Shown here piece after piece: positions 16,438 to 24,410 of a DNA stretch of 37,304 bases (positions are counted from its first letter, which is position 1; each line of letters opens with the position of its first letter). Source of the stretch: Ilumatobacteraceae bacterium (GTDB lineage Bacteria; Actinomycetota; Acidimicrobiia; Acidimicrobiales; Ilumatobacteraceae); contig JAOBWK010000040.1 in the NCBI GenBank assembly GCA_025463305.1, positions 1 through 37,304 on the forward strand. The letters run 5' to 3'. Under the pieces are notes generated by a model that did not search any database, was not told where the DNA came from, and saw only the letters and a program-made list of their open reading frames with translations. The translations under genes were made by a program, and so were the position numbers.

Positions 16438-17196
16438 TCAGTGCCCCAGCAGCCGGCCGGCGGTCTGCAGCCCCGAGCTGATCGCGTCGTCGGCGTAGCG
16501 GGGGAAGAAGACGCACATGCTGCCGAGCAGCGACAGCACCATGAGGGTCTTCACGGGCAGTGCGATGAGGAACATGTTGATCTGCGGGGCGAGCCGGCTG
16601 AGCAGGCCGAACGCGAGCTCGGCGACGAACAGCACGGCGGCGACGGGCAAGGCCAGCTCGACGCCGCGCTGGAAGATCTCGTTGACCTGGTGGGTGGCCT
16701 CGGAACCGAGGAAGCCGAGGCTGCCGAGATGCCCGTCGAGCGGAACGGCCTTCGTGCTGACCCACGCGATCTGGATCATCGCCGTCAGCCCACCGCCCGC
16801 GATGATCAGGGTCTGCGCGGACAGCGTGTAGAAGCGCGCGAACGGACCGGGCGTGTTGCCGGAGTCCGGATCGAACACCGAGCCGAGGCTGACACCGCTG
16901 GTGACGTCGACGACGGATCCGGCGACCTGGAACACGAACGTGAACAGCCCGACGAACCAGCCGAGGACACCGCCGATCACGAGGTTGGTGACCGCGGCCA
17001 CCACCAGATCGGCCGAGCTCATCGATGCATTGGAGACCGGCTGGGCGATCAGGATGCCGATGGCCAGCGCGAACGCGGTTCGCCCGAGGCCGGGGATGGT
17101 GCGCGGCACGAACGCGCAGAGGGCGATGAACGAGCCGGCGCGGGCGACCGCGAACGCGAGGCCGAGGGCCCAGGCGATCGAGATGTCGAGCTGCAT
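16438..17196 (-). CDS. fliR: Flagellar export protein FliR
   Basis: Export-gate membrane protein of 252 residues with about six hydrophobic segments. Typical FliR stretches are ARAGSFIALCAFVP near the N-terminus, SVVDVTSGVSLGSVFDPDSG in the middle (the equivalent of the family's QxG-x-SxGTxxDP), and LLSRLAPQINMFLIALPVK near the C-terminus. I chose ATG at 17196 because it overlaps the fliQ stop (TGATG) and begins with the hydrophobic MQLDISIAW; the longer reading includes fliQ sequence. It belongs to the fliO-P-Q-R-flhB-flhA block with overlapping or abutting genes. Confidence 0.95.
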   Translation of the reverse strand: MQLDISIAWALGLAFAVARAGSFIALCAFVPRTIPGLGRTAFALAIGILIAQPVSNASMSSADLVVAAVTNLVIGGVLGWFVGLFTFVFQVAGSVVDVTSGVSLGSVFDPDSGNTPGPFARFYTLSAQTLIIAGGGLTAMIQIAWVSTKAVPLDGHLGSLGFLGSEATHQVNEIFQRGVELALPVAAVLFVAELAFGLLSRLAPQINMFLIALPVKTLMVLSLLGSMCVFFPRYADDAISSGLQTAGRLLGH

Positions 17197-17462
17197 CAGT
17201 GGACGTCCGGTATCCGTGCCCAGAGGCTGGTGACGAAGCTGGTCAGGATCTGCAGCATCCACGGACCGGCGATGATCATGAAGACACCGACCGCCGCGAA
17301 CTTGAGGACGTAGACGACCGCCTGCTCCTGGATCTGGGTGATGGTCTGGATCAGGCTGACGGCGATGCCGACGCCGAGGACGATGGCGAGGATCGGCCCG
17401 GCGACCTTCAGCCCGGCCATCGCCATCATCTTCAGCACGTGCACGATCTCGAGGTCGTCCAT
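17196..17462 (-). CDS. fliQ: Flagellar export protein FliQ
   Basis: Small two-helix export-gate protein of 88 residues, normal length for the family. The first helix is LKVAGPILAIVLGVGIAVSL, followed by the conserved IQTITQIQEQAVVYVLKFAA and the second helix VGVFMIIAGPWMLQILTSF. The start at 17462 (MDDLEIVHV) lies two bases after the fliP stop; a longer in-frame reading up to 17507 would run into fliP and adds a non-homologous N-terminus. Confidence 0.96.
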   Translation of the reverse strand: MDDLEIVHVLKMMAMAGLKVAGPILAIVLGVGIAVSLIQTITQIQEQAVVYVLKFAAVGVFMIIAGPWMLQILTSFVTSLWARIPDVH

Positions 17463-17464
17463 GT

Positions 17465-18475
17465 CTACATCACCGATTTCAGGAGGGAACCGGCGAGCAG
17501 CGCCCACCCGTCGACGAGTACGAACAATGCGAGCTTCACGGGTAACGAAACGACAACTGGGGGCATCATCAGCATCCCCAATGACGCGAGCACCGTGGAC
17601 ACGATGAGGTCGATCAGCAGGAACGGCACCCAGATGAGGAAGCCGATCATGAAGGCGGCGCGCAGCTCCGAGAGGATGAACGCGGGGATGAGGAAGCGAG
17701 GGCTGATCTTGGTCTTGTCGGTCGGACGAGTGGTGTTCGTCAGGTCGTAGAGCATCTTCAGGTCCGACGAGCGGGTGTGATCGAGCATGAAGTCGGCGAG
17801 CGGCTCCCAGCCCTTCTTGATCGCTTCGCCCTGGGTCAGCTCACCGTGGATCGCCGGCTGGATGGCCGTCTCGTTGATCTTCGAGAACGTGGGCGCCATG
17901 ACGAACAGCGTCAAGAACGCGGCCAGTCCGGCGAGCACCTGGTTCGGCGGGGTGGTGTTCAGGCCGAGGCCCTGACGGGCCAGGCCGAGCACGATCAGGA
18001 ACCGCGGGAACGTGGTGGTCAGCATCAAGATGCCGGGCAGGATCGACACCAACGTCACCAGGAGGACGAGGAGCACGGCGTTGCTCGTGCCCTTCGGGGT
18101 GGTGAGCGACAGCGTGTCGTTCGAGTTCGACGAGTCCGAGACGGTCGGCGTGGCGATCGTGCCCGGTGTGTCGACGGTGATGTCGGGGAGATCGCCGATC
18201 GTGTCGTCGCGCCCGGTCGTGGTGCCGTCGCTGCTCGTCGAGTCGCCGCTGGAGTCGCCGGTGGAGTCGAGCGTGTCCGACGTGGCGTCGGTGTTGGTCG
18301 TGTCGAACGAGTCGATCGCCTCGGTGTCCGCGGTCGCACCGGGATCGGTGATCGGCGTCGCCGAGGCAGCGGTCGGGTGCTGCCGGGGAGCGGCATCGGA
18401 GGAGGAGGCGAAGGCGGGCAGCACGGCCACTGCCAGTGCGGCGCCCGGGATGAGCAGCCAGCGGAGCCGGCTCAC
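17465..18475 (-). CDS. fliP: Flagellar export protein FliP with long Ser/Thr/Asp-rich insert
   Basis: Core export-gate protein, 336 residues against about 250 in most bacteria. A signal-peptide-like helix (about 5-24, WLLIPGAALAVAVLPAF) is followed by about 100 residues of Thr/Ser/Asp-rich low complexity (30-128). Then comes the canonical FliP core: LVTLVSILPGILMLTTTFPR, FLIVLGLARQGLGLNTTPPN, QVLAGLAAFLTLFVMAPTF, and the tail PRFLIPAFILSELRAAFMIG with LASLGMLMMPPVVVSLPVKL. GTG at 18475 overlaps the fliO stop as GTGA. The extra segment should lie outside the membrane, towards the cell wall. Confidence 0.95.
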   Translation of the reverse strand: MSRLRWLLIPGAALAVAVLPAFASSSDAAPRQHPTAASATPITDPGATADTEAIDSFDTTNTDATSDTLDSTGDSSGDSTSSDGTTTGRDDTIGDLPDITVDTPGTIATPTVSDSSNSNDTLSLTTPKGTSNAVLLVLLVTLVSILPGILMLTTTFPRFLIVLGLARQGLGLNTTPPNQVLAGLAAFLTLFVMAPTFSKINETAIQPAIHGELTQGEAIKKGWEPLADFMLDHTRSSDLKMLYDLTNTTRPTDKTKISPRFLIPAFILSELRAAFMIGFLIWVPFLLIDLIVSTVLASLGMLMMPPVVVSLPVKLALFVLVDGWALLAGSLLKSVM

Positions 18476-19044
18476 GTCAGGCCACCGGACTGGTTGGGCA
18501 GGCGCAGGCGGGGCTCGGCGGTGCGGGTCGTCATCCGCCGCACGCGGTCGACCAGCGTGGTCGACTCGGCGTCGGTGGGCACGATCACTCGCTCGGCGGC
18601 GGCGGCGGCGGGCTGGGCGGTGGGCCGGGCAGCAGGCGGGGCCGTGACGCGAGCCGCTGGTGCGGTCTGGCGCGGCGCGGTCGTCGACATGGGCGTCGAC
18701 ATGGGGGTCGAGGTCGAGCGGCTGCCGGTCGTGCGGAGTCCCCCGGTGAGCCGGGACAGCGCCGCTGCGGCGGCGTTCGGCTGCGGGCCGGTCGGCGAGG
18801 TGGGGTCGTTGGGGTCGAGGGGCGCCGCGTCGGCGAGCTCGGCGATCAGGTTGACCTGGTTGGGTGCGGCGCCGATCAGCATCCGACGGCCATCGACCTC
18901 GATCACGGCGATCATCGAGCCGCGGTTGATCGTGACCCGAGACGTGACCTTGATGGCCCGAATCGTGGTGTTGTTCCGGTTCCGCAGCTTCAGGATGATC
19001 GCGACCGCTGCGAGGAGCAGCGTCACCACGATCAAACGGGTCAT
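18472..19044 (-). CDS. fliO: Flagellar export assembly protein FliO
   Basis: Bitopic membrane protein of 190 residues that helps assemble the FliP/FliR gate. The single helix is at the N-terminus (LIVVTLLLAAVAIILKL), then a FliO-type cytoplasmic segment (VTSRVTINRGSMIAVIEVDG, RRMLIGAAPNQVNLIAEL). The C-terminal half is Ala/Pro/Thr-rich and divergent. It sits between fliN and fliP with an ATGA overlap to fliN. Similarity in this family is always low; the identification rests on the helix, the conserved middle and the position. Confidence 0.88.
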   Translation of the reverse strand: MTRLIVVTLLLAAVAIILKLRNRNNTTIRAIKVTSRVTINRGSMIAVIEVDGRRMLIGAAPNQVNLIAELADAAPLDPNDPTSPTGPQPNAAAAALSRLTGGLRTTGSRSTSTPMSTPMSTTAPRQTAPAARVTAPPAARPTAQPAAAAAERVIVPTDAESTTLVDRVRRMTTRTAEPRLRLPNQSGGLT

Positions 19045-19352
19045 GACGGTCGAACGGAGAGCACTTCGACGATGCGAACGCCCAGGTCGTCACCCACGAC
19101 GACCACTTCGCCGCGCGCGACGAGCGAACCATTGGCGAGCACCTCGACCAGGCCACCGGCCTGACCGATCTCGACCACCGAGCCGGAACGGAGCTGGAGC
19201 AGCTCCTGCACCGTCATCTTGGCGCGGCCGAGGGCCACGACGATCTCGAGCTGCACTCCTGCGATGAGGTCCATGCTGGCGGTGCTCCCCGGTGCGGTTC
19301 CGTCACCGAAGGCTGTGAACTGGGCTGGGGCTGGAGTCGGCGTTTCGAGCAT
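19041..19352 (-). CDS. fliN: Flagellar motor switch protein FliN
   Basis: C-ring protein of 103 residues. The SpoA/FliN domain fills residues about 25-100: LIAGVQLEIVVALGRAKMTV, QELLQLRSGSVVEIGQ, EVLANGSLVARGEVVVVGDD, LGVRIVEVL. I chose ATG at 19352 because a GCGAGG site lies about 7 bases upstream and the residues before it do not look like FliN; this places the start 50 bases inside the end of fliM. An earlier in-frame start (up to 19439) cannot be excluded. The gene end overlaps the fliO start. Confidence 0.92.
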   Translation of the reverse strand: MLETPTPAPAQFTAFGDGTAPGSTASMDLIAGVQLEIVVALGRAKMTVQELLQLRSGSVVEIGQAGGLVEVLANGSLVARGEVVVVGDDLGVRIVEVLSVRPS

Positions 19353-20406
19353 CGTGCTGCCTCGCTTCTTGGTCGTACGCAGGCACGTCATATGCCTGCT
19401 GGAGTTGACTGTGTTGGCCGACCGAGCTGGCCGGCCCACTCGTCGCAGCGGCTTTCGCGCCGGCCGACTGAGCGTTCGCGGGAGCGGCGACGGGCGCGTC
19501 GAAGGGATGATCGGAGACCGAGATCGCGAGGCGCGAGCCGCGACGGCCGAGATGGCCGCGCAGCACGGGGAGGTTGCCGATGGCGACCATCGCCGGCTGG
19601 CCGACGCGGTGGTCGAGGACGACGACGTCGCCGGGGGCGAGCGATGCCACGGTGCCGGCCGACATCACGGTGCGGGCGAGCGTGGCCTCGAGCACGAGCG
19701 GGACCCGCTCGGCGACGCTGCGCATCAGGTGTGGATCGACGTCGGCGCCGGCGCGCTCGGCCGTGTGCGACATGATCTGCTCGAGGATCGGTGTGAGCGT
19801 GGTCAGCGATAGCACCACCGACATGTCGCCGGCGAGCCCGCAACCGGGGATGCTCAGGCTGTAGCCGAGCACGAGCACCATCTGCGAGGGGGCGGCCAGG
19901 CCGACGAGCTGCGGGCTGAGGTCGATGGCCTCGAGCGTGGAGCGAACGTCGACGAACTGGCTGAGGGCCTCACCGAGCGCCTCGACGGCCGATGCGCCGA
20001 TGCGGCGAACGGCCGGGATCTCCAGCTCGCCCGGGCGTCGCGGCGCCTCGACGCGGCCGGAGCCGCCGAGCAGTCGGCTGGCGAGCGCGAGGGACAGCGA
20101 TGTGTCCATCTCGATGAGCATGTCGCCCGGCAGCGGCGAGGCCGATGCGGTCACGAGCGTGGTGATCGCGGGCAGGGTGCGGAGGTACTCGTCCCAGCTC
20201 AGCTGGGTCGTGCGGATGTTCTCGATCGCTGCCGAGGAGCGGGCGAGGCGGCCGATGCCGGAGGAGAGCTTGCGCGAGAAGGTGTCGTGGAAGAGGTCGA
20301 GTGAACGCAGTTGCTCACGGGACAGCTTGGTCGGGCGACGGAGGTCGCACGGCTCCCACTGCCGGTCGGGCTGACCGCTCTGTTCCTGGCTCTGGCTCGA
20401 ATCCAT
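19303..20406 (-). CDS. fliM: Flagellar motor switch protein FliM, without an evident CheY-binding peptide
   Basis: C-ring protein of 367 residues that joins FliG to FliN. The body starts at LRRPTKLSREQLRSLDLFHD, equivalent to the conserved FRRP-x-(R/K)-x-S-x-(D/E)-Q-L block, continues with the CheC-like middle domain, and ends with a SpoA domain (VPLVLEATLARTVMSAG, GDVVVLDHRVGQPAMVAIGN, LPVLRGHLGRRGSRLAISV). About 60 extra low-complexity residues follow. The usual extreme N-terminal LSQ-x-EIDALL motif that binds phosphorylated CheY is absent; the first 19 residues are a Gln/Ser-rich stretch. The start is ATG at 20406 with AGGAGAAGG upstream. An 86-base gap separates it from the SRPBCC gene. 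Confidence 0.95.
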   Translation of the reverse strand: MDSSQSQEQSGQPDRQWEPCDLRRPTKLSREQLRSLDLFHDTFSRKLSSGIGRLARSSAAIENIRTTQLSWDEYLRTLPAITTLVTASASPLPGDMLIEMDTSLSLALASRLLGGSGRVEAPRRPGELEIPAVRRIGASAVEALGEALSQFVDVRSTLEAIDLSPQLVGLAAPSQMVLVLGYSLSIPGCGLAGDMSVVLSLTTLTPILEQIMSHTAERAGADVDPHLMRSVAERVPLVLEATLARTVMSAGTVASLAPGDVVVLDHRVGQPAMVAIGNLPVLRGHLGRRGSRLAISVSDHPFDAPVAAPANAQSAGAKAAATSGPASSVGQHSQLQQAYDVPAYDQEARQHDARNADSSPSPVHSLR

Positions 20407-20492
20407 CGCGACCTTCTCCTGTGCTCACCGACGGGTGAGGCTCGTGGAGAGGACCGTGTGTGCCGATCATCGGGCTCGGCCCACGCAACGTG

Positions 20493-20969
20493 TCAACGGT
20501 TGCGGCGGACCACCGTGCGGGCCAGGATGCCGAGGGTGGCGCGCAGGGCTCCCTCGGAGATGACGGGGAAGATGCCGGCGTCGCGCCAGATGGGATCGAT
20601 GTCCGACCAGTCGTAGTACGACGTGACGAGGGTGGTGCCGCCGTCGCCGGGCTCGAGCGTGTAGCCGTAGACGTGGCCGAGTTGGGGCCGGATCTGGCCG
20701 AGGACCGTCCACGCGATCTCGCGGTCCTGCTCGAACGCGGTGATGGTGACCGTGACGTCGTACTCGCCCATCGGGTAGTCGTTGAGCGCCTCGCGGTCCA
20801 TGTGGATCACGAACGTGTCGCCGACCGCGTGCACCGGGCCGTCGTCGGAGTCCTGGAGCATGCCCGTGGCATCGATGTCGATGTGACCCTGCGGATCGCT
20901 GAGGATGCGGAAGATGTCGGCGGCCGGGGCCGCGATGGTGCGTTGGACGGCGATCCGTTCTTCGGTCAT
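20493..20969 (-). CDS. SRPBCC (START-like / polyketide cyclase-type) protein
   Basis: A 158-residue protein with the helix-grip fold: an N-terminal strand-and-helix (RIAVQRTIAAPAADIFRILS, DPQGHIDID), a middle GEYDVTVTITAFEQDREIAW and YGYTLEPGDGGTTLVTSYYD, and a long C-terminal helix (SEGALRATLGILARTVVRR). Members bind small hydrophobic ligands or act as cyclases or lipid carriers; no specific activity can be assigned. The start is ATG at 20969. It lies between motB and fliM, where many actinobacterial clusters have fliL, but it has no membrane segment and is not FliL. Confidence 0.85.
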   Translation of the reverse strand: MTEERIAVQRTIAAPAADIFRILSDPQGHIDIDATGMLQDSDDGPVHAVGDTFVIHMDREALNDYPMGEYDVTVTITAFEQDREIAWTVLGQIRPQLGHVYGYTLEPGDGGTTLVTSYYDWSDIDPIWRDAGIFPVISEGALRATLGILARTVVRRNR

Positions 20970-20981
20970 GCCCGCATCATG

Positions 20982-21935
20982 TCACGGCGTGCTGCCGGCG
21001 GTGACCGTTGCCGGGGTGGCCGTCGCGGTGGTCGTGATCCCCGTCGTGCTCGCGGTCGCCGTCGTCGTCCCGGTCGCGTCCGGTGTGGTCGCACCGGGCG
21101 CTGTCGACGAGGTGGACGAATCGGCCGACGGGCCGGCGACGATGACGAGCTCGACGCGGCGGTTCTTGGCGAGCGAGGCCTCGTCGTCGCCGGTGGCGAT
21201 CGGATGGGTCTCCCCGTAGCCGGTGGCGGCGAGGCGGTTGGCGTCGAAGCCGTAGTCGTCGCGGAGGACCTTGAGCACCGAGACGGCCCGGTCGACGGAC
21301 AGGTCCCAGTTGTCGTAGTTGGCGCGGTGCAGCGGGCGCTTGTCGGTGTAGCCCTCGATGATCACGTTGTTGGAGAGCTTGGCGAGCTCCGGGGCGACGG
21401 ACCCGAGCACCAGCTTGCCGGCCGGTGTCAGGGTGCCGATGCCGGAGTCGAACAGCACGTTGTCGGTGCCGATCGACACGACCAGGCCGCGCTCCTCCAC
21501 GTGCACGTCGACGACGCCGTTCAGGCCGGAGCTGTCGATCGCCGCGTTGAGCTGGTTGACCATCCCGGCGAGCTGGGTCTTGTCGAGCGGTGGGGTGCCA
21601 CCGTTGCCACCCGGATCGGTTCCCGGGTCGCCGCTCACGGTCGTCGTGGTCTCCGGCTCCGTGGTCGTGGTCGAGCTGTCGGTGCTGTTCGGGGTCGAGT
21701 CCGAGGGCGCGGCGGCCGCAGCGGCCTTGTTGCCGAAGTCGCCGAGTCCGGACTTGAACTGCTCGAACTTCTTCAGGTCGATCGTCGAGATCACCCAGAG
21801 CACGAGGAACAGCACCATCAACAGGGTCAGCAGGTCGGCGTAGGTGACGAGCCAGCGGGAGTCGCCGCCGCCGTGGCCTCCGCCGCCACCGCCGCCGCCT
21901 CCGTGGCCGCCCTTCCCGCGCCGTGACCTGGTCAC
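20982..21935 (-). CDS. motB: Flagellar stator protein MotB
   Basis: Stator subunit of 317 residues, anchored to peptidoglycan. The single membrane helix carries the proton-channel Asp (D34 in WLVTYADLLTLLMVLFLVLW). The C-terminal OmpA domain (about 140-265) includes LFDSGIGTLTPAGKLVL, IIEGYTDKRPL and LSVDRAVSVLKVL, then NRRVELVI. Two unusual parts are a Gly/His-rich N-terminus (GGHGGGGGGGGGHGGG) where others have a basic stretch, and about 50 residues of Ser/Thr/Ala repeats after the OmpA domain. GTG at 21935 overlaps the motA stop as GTGA. The ion type cannot be settled by eye. Confidence 0.95.
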   Translation of the reverse strand: MTRSRRGKGGHGGGGGGGGGHGGGDSRWLVTYADLLTLLMVLFLVLWVISTIDLKKFEQFKSGLGDFGNKAAAAAAPSDSTPNSTDSSTTTTEPETTTTVSGDPGTDPGGNGGTPPLDKTQLAGMVNQLNAAIDSSGLNGVVDVHVEERGLVVSIGTDNVLFDSGIGTLTPAGKLVLGSVAPELAKLSNNVIIEGYTDKRPLHRANYDNWDLSVDRAVSVLKVLRDDYGFDANRLAATGYGETHPIATGDDEASLAKNRRVELVIVAGPSADSSTSSTAPGATTPDATGTTTATASTTGITTTATATPATVTAGSTP

Positions 21936-22690
21936 GCCGCCTTCTTGGCCCGAGCCGCGGGCTCCAGCCAGATCTCGAGGCGCTCGGTCATCGCCCGGCT
22001 GGAGAAGCCGTGCAGGATCGAGCAGACACCATCGATCATCATCTCCTTGGCCAGCATCTCGCTCTCGTGGAGGCGGGTCAGCTTGTCGGAGATGGGGGTG
22101 AAGAGCACGTTCGAGGCGATCAGGCCGTACAGCGTCGCGGTCATCGCGACGGCGAGGCTGTGGCCGATCTCATCGGGCTTGTCGAGGTGGCCGAGCATGT
22201 TGATCAGACCCATCGTCGTGCCCATCAGGCCGAAGATCGGGGCGAAGCCGGCGGCCTTGGTCCAGATCGAGATGTTGCGCTGGTGGCGATCGGTGATCGC
22301 CCCCATGGCGGCTTCCATCTCGTCCTGGATGCGGTGCTCGTCGGCGCCGTCCACCAGCAGGGTCATCCCGTGGCGGAGGAACGGATCCTTGACGTCGTTC
22401 ATCCGCGCCTCGAGGGCGAGGGCGCCGTCCTTGCGGGCGACCTCGGCGAGGTCGCACATCTGGGTGATCGTGCCGGAGAGCTGGGCCGGCTTGCCGAAGC
22501 CCTTGATCGCCAACTTCGGCATCTTCAGGACTTCGCCGACGGTGAACGACGTGGCGGTGGCGGCGAGCGTGCCACCGAACACGAGGACGAACGACGGGAT
22601 CGCGATGAGCGTTGCCGGGTTGCCGCCTTCCATGACGTTGCTCACCAACATGAAGACGAGGGCGAGCACCATTCCGATGGGCATCAACAT
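21932..22690 (-). CDS. motA: Flagellar stator protein MotA
   Basis: Stator membrane protein of 252 residues with four helices: about 3-17 and 26-48 (ATLIAIPSFVLVFGGTLAAT), then a cytoplasmic loop with the basic and acidic residues that contact FliG (LEARMNDVKDPFLRHGMTLL). The pair FAPIFGLMGTTMGLINML and AVAMTATLYGLIASNVLFTP carries the conserved Pro residues near the channel. The start is ATG at 22690, three bases after the flbD stop; a second ATG two codons on is possible. It is coupled to motB by overlap. Confidence 0.96.
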   Translation of the reverse strand: MLMPIGMVLALVFMLVSNVMEGGNPATLIAIPSFVLVFGGTLAATATSFTVGEVLKMPKLAIKGFGKPAQLSGTITQMCDLAEVARKDGALALEARMNDVKDPFLRHGMTLLVDGADEHRIQDEMEAAMGAITDRHQRNISIWTKAAGFAPIFGLMGTTMGLINMLGHLDKPDEIGHSLAVAMTATLYGLIASNVLFTPISDKLTRLHESEMLAKEMMIDGVCSILHGFSSRAMTERLEIWLEPAARAKKAA

Positions 22691-22693
22691 CGC

Positions 22694-22954
22694 TCAGCCG
22701 CCTGTCCGTCGACGAGTGCCCGAGACGGACCGCTCTGCTTGGGTGAAGATCGTGGACAGGTTCTCGGCGGCAGCGAGCACCGACGAGCGGAACTGCATCA
22801 CGGCGGATGCGAGCGCCTCGACGGGCTCGCCGATGGTCACCCGGTTGCCGTCGGCCAGCGTGACCACGGTGTCGTGTCCGTTGTGCTCGGCGAAGACGAT
22901 GAGGTCTGGGTTGACCCAGAGCTCATCGCCGCGCAGGCGGTGCAAGCAAATCAT
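22694..22954 (-). CDS. flbD: FlbD/SwrD family flagellar protein
   Basis: Small 86-residue protein. The family core is clear: MICLHRLRGDELWVNPDLIV, then HDTVVTLADGNRVTIGEPVE (the L-x-DG-x-x-x-x-V block). In Bacillus the homologue SwrD raises motor torque through the stators; here it directly precedes motA, fitting that role (inference). The last 35 residues extend beyond the usual length. The start is ATG at 22954 with GGAGAAGG upstream. The 128 bases before it, up to the end of flgE, hold only a hairpin. Confidence 0.9.
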   Translation of the reverse strand: MICLHRLRGDELWVNPDLIVFAEHNGHDTVVTLADGNRVTIGEPVEALASAVMQFRSSVLAAAENLSTIFTQAERSVSGTRRRTGG

Positions 22955-23026
22955 GAGATCCTTCTCCGGTGGTTGTCCTGTGCAGGGCGGATCGGCCGGC
23001 GCGCAGGGATTTCAAGTGGGCAACGA

Positions 23027-23042
23027 GGCGGCCACCGCCGCC
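23027..23042 (-). terminator. Possible hairpin after flgE
   Basis: GGCGGC and GCCGCC form a perfect 6-bp stem with a 4-base loop between the flgE stop (23083) and flbD. No U-tract follows, so it could be a processing site or chance in GC-rich DNA. Confidence 0.3.
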
Positions 23043-23082
23043 CCGCAGGGCGACGGCACCGGATGGATGTCGGATCAGCGGA

Positions 23083-24330
23083 TCAGCGCTTGACGTTGAC
23101 GAGGTCGGAGAGCATCTCGTCGGAGGTGGTGATCACTCGGGTGTTCGCCTGGAAGCCGCGTTGGGCGAGCACCAGGTTGGTGAACTCCTGGGCGAGGTCG
23201 ACGTTCGAACCCTCGAGCGCGCCCGGGGCCACCGTGCCGAACTCGCCCGTGCCGGCCGTGCCGTAGGTGGGGTCGCCGGAGGTCAGCGTGGTGGCGAACA
23301 TGTTGTCGCCGGCCTTGAGCATGCCCTCGGGGTTGGTCACGTTGGCGATGGCCACCTTGGCGATCAGCTTCGAGTCGCCGTTGGTGTACTGCGCAGTGCA
23401 GGAGCCGTCCGTGCCGAAGCTGACTGATGCCAGCTCGGCTCCGGCCGAGCCGTCCTTGACGGGCATGTCCATCGAGCTCACCTGATCGAACTGGGTGAAG
23501 GCGTGCTGGGCGTTGCCGAGCGACATGCTGATGGTCTGTGGTGCACCGGTGCCCAGCGTGACGTTGGTGAGCGTGATGTTCGCCGGTGTGGTGGTGAGGT
23601 TGCCGGTCGCATCGAAGCTCAGCGTCGGCGCGGGGCTCGGGGTGACGTCCTTGACCACGCCGTTCGGATCGGTCGCGCTGATCGAGGCGGTCCAGGTGCC
23701 GACGCCGGTCTTGGTGAGCTTCATGTTGAGGTCGAAGGCGGTGCCGAGCGAGTCGTGCACGGTGCCCGACGTGGCGACGTAGTCGCCGGTCGCGGTGCCG
23801 GCGGCGACGTTGCCGCCGAGGACGATGCTCGTGGTGGCGGCCGGGGGCAGCACGCCCGTCGGCACGGCGATGTAGCTCGGTGCCGTCGTCGAGTTGACCT
23901 CGCCGGACGCGTCGGCGGTCCAGCCGAGGACGCGGGCGCCACCGGCGGTGACCAGCTGGCCGGAGGAGTCCCAGTTGAACGAACCGTCACGGGTCATCAA
24001 CTGGCTGCCGGCACGCTCGACGACGAAGAAGCCGGTGCCCTGGATGGCGAGGTCGGTCGTGCGCCCGGTGAGCTCGAGCGCACCCTGGTCGAAGCTCGTC
24101 GACACGGCGGCGACCCGGCTGCCGAGGCCGATCTGCATCGGGTTGGTGCTGCCGCTGGCGTCGGTGGGGATGCCGCCGCCACGCACGGTCTGCGACAGCG
24201 CATCCGCGAAGACCGCCCGGCCGGCCTTGAAGCCCTGGGTGTTGACGTTGGCGATGTTGTTGGCCGTCACGTCCATCATCGCTTGATGGGCGCGGAGACC
24301 GCTGATGGAGGCGTAGAGGGAACGAAGCAT
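23083..24330 (-). CDS. flgE: Flagellar hook protein FlgE
   Basis: Hook subunit of 415 residues, exported by the flagellar system. The N-terminus has MLRSLYASISGLRAHQAMMD, then VTANNIANVNTQGFKAGRAV, the rod/hook signature. LELTGRTTDLAIQGTGFFVV and MTRDGSFNWDSSGQLVT are the typical FlgE/F/G middle blocks. The C-terminus reads LEGSNVDLAQEFTNLVLAQR then GFQANTRVITTSDEMLSDLV. No separate flgF or flgG lies in the window, so the distal rod is encoded elsewhere or this family member serves more than one role. The start is ATG at 24330; only a weak ribosome site is visible. Confidence 0.95.
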   Translation of the reverse strand: MLRSLYASISGLRAHQAMMDVTANNIANVNTQGFKAGRAVFADALSQTVRGGGIPTDASGSTNPMQIGLGSRVAAVSTSFDQGALELTGRTTDLAIQGTGFFVVERAGSQLMTRDGSFNWDSSGQLVTAGGARVLGWTADASGEVNSTTAPSYIAVPTGVLPPAATTSIVLGGNVAAGTATGDYVATSGTVHDSLGTAFDLNMKLTKTGVGTWTASISATDPNGVVKDVTPSPAPTLSFDATGNLTTTPANITLTNVTLGTGAPQTISMSLGNAQHAFTQFDQVSSMDMPVKDGSAGAELASVSFGTDGSCTAQYTNGDSKLIAKVAIANVTNPEGMLKAGDNMFATTLTSGDPTYGTAGTGEFGTVAPGALEGSNVDLAQEFTNLVLAQRGFQANTRVITTSDEMLSDLVNVKR

Positions 24331-24354
24331 GGCGGGGGTGTCCTGTTCTGGAGA

Positions 24355-24384
24355 GGGGTGAGGCGAGAGGGGGTGAGGCGAGAG
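24355..24384. repeat. Two perfect tandem 15-bp repeats between flgD and flgE
   Basis: GGGGTGAGGCGAGAG occurs at 24355-24369 and again at 24370-24384, in the 80-base gap upstream of flgE. On the transcribed strand it forms a pyrimidine-rich leader segment. Confidence 0.85.
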
Positions 24385-24410
24385 TGGTCGAGGCGGAGGG
24401 GTGGGTCGGG

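Noticed and set aside
20470..20496. TTGACA-like vegetative promoter before fliM
   Set aside because: TTGACA overlaps the SRPBCC stop codon, but no acceptable -10 element lies at 16-18 bases, so I did not list it.
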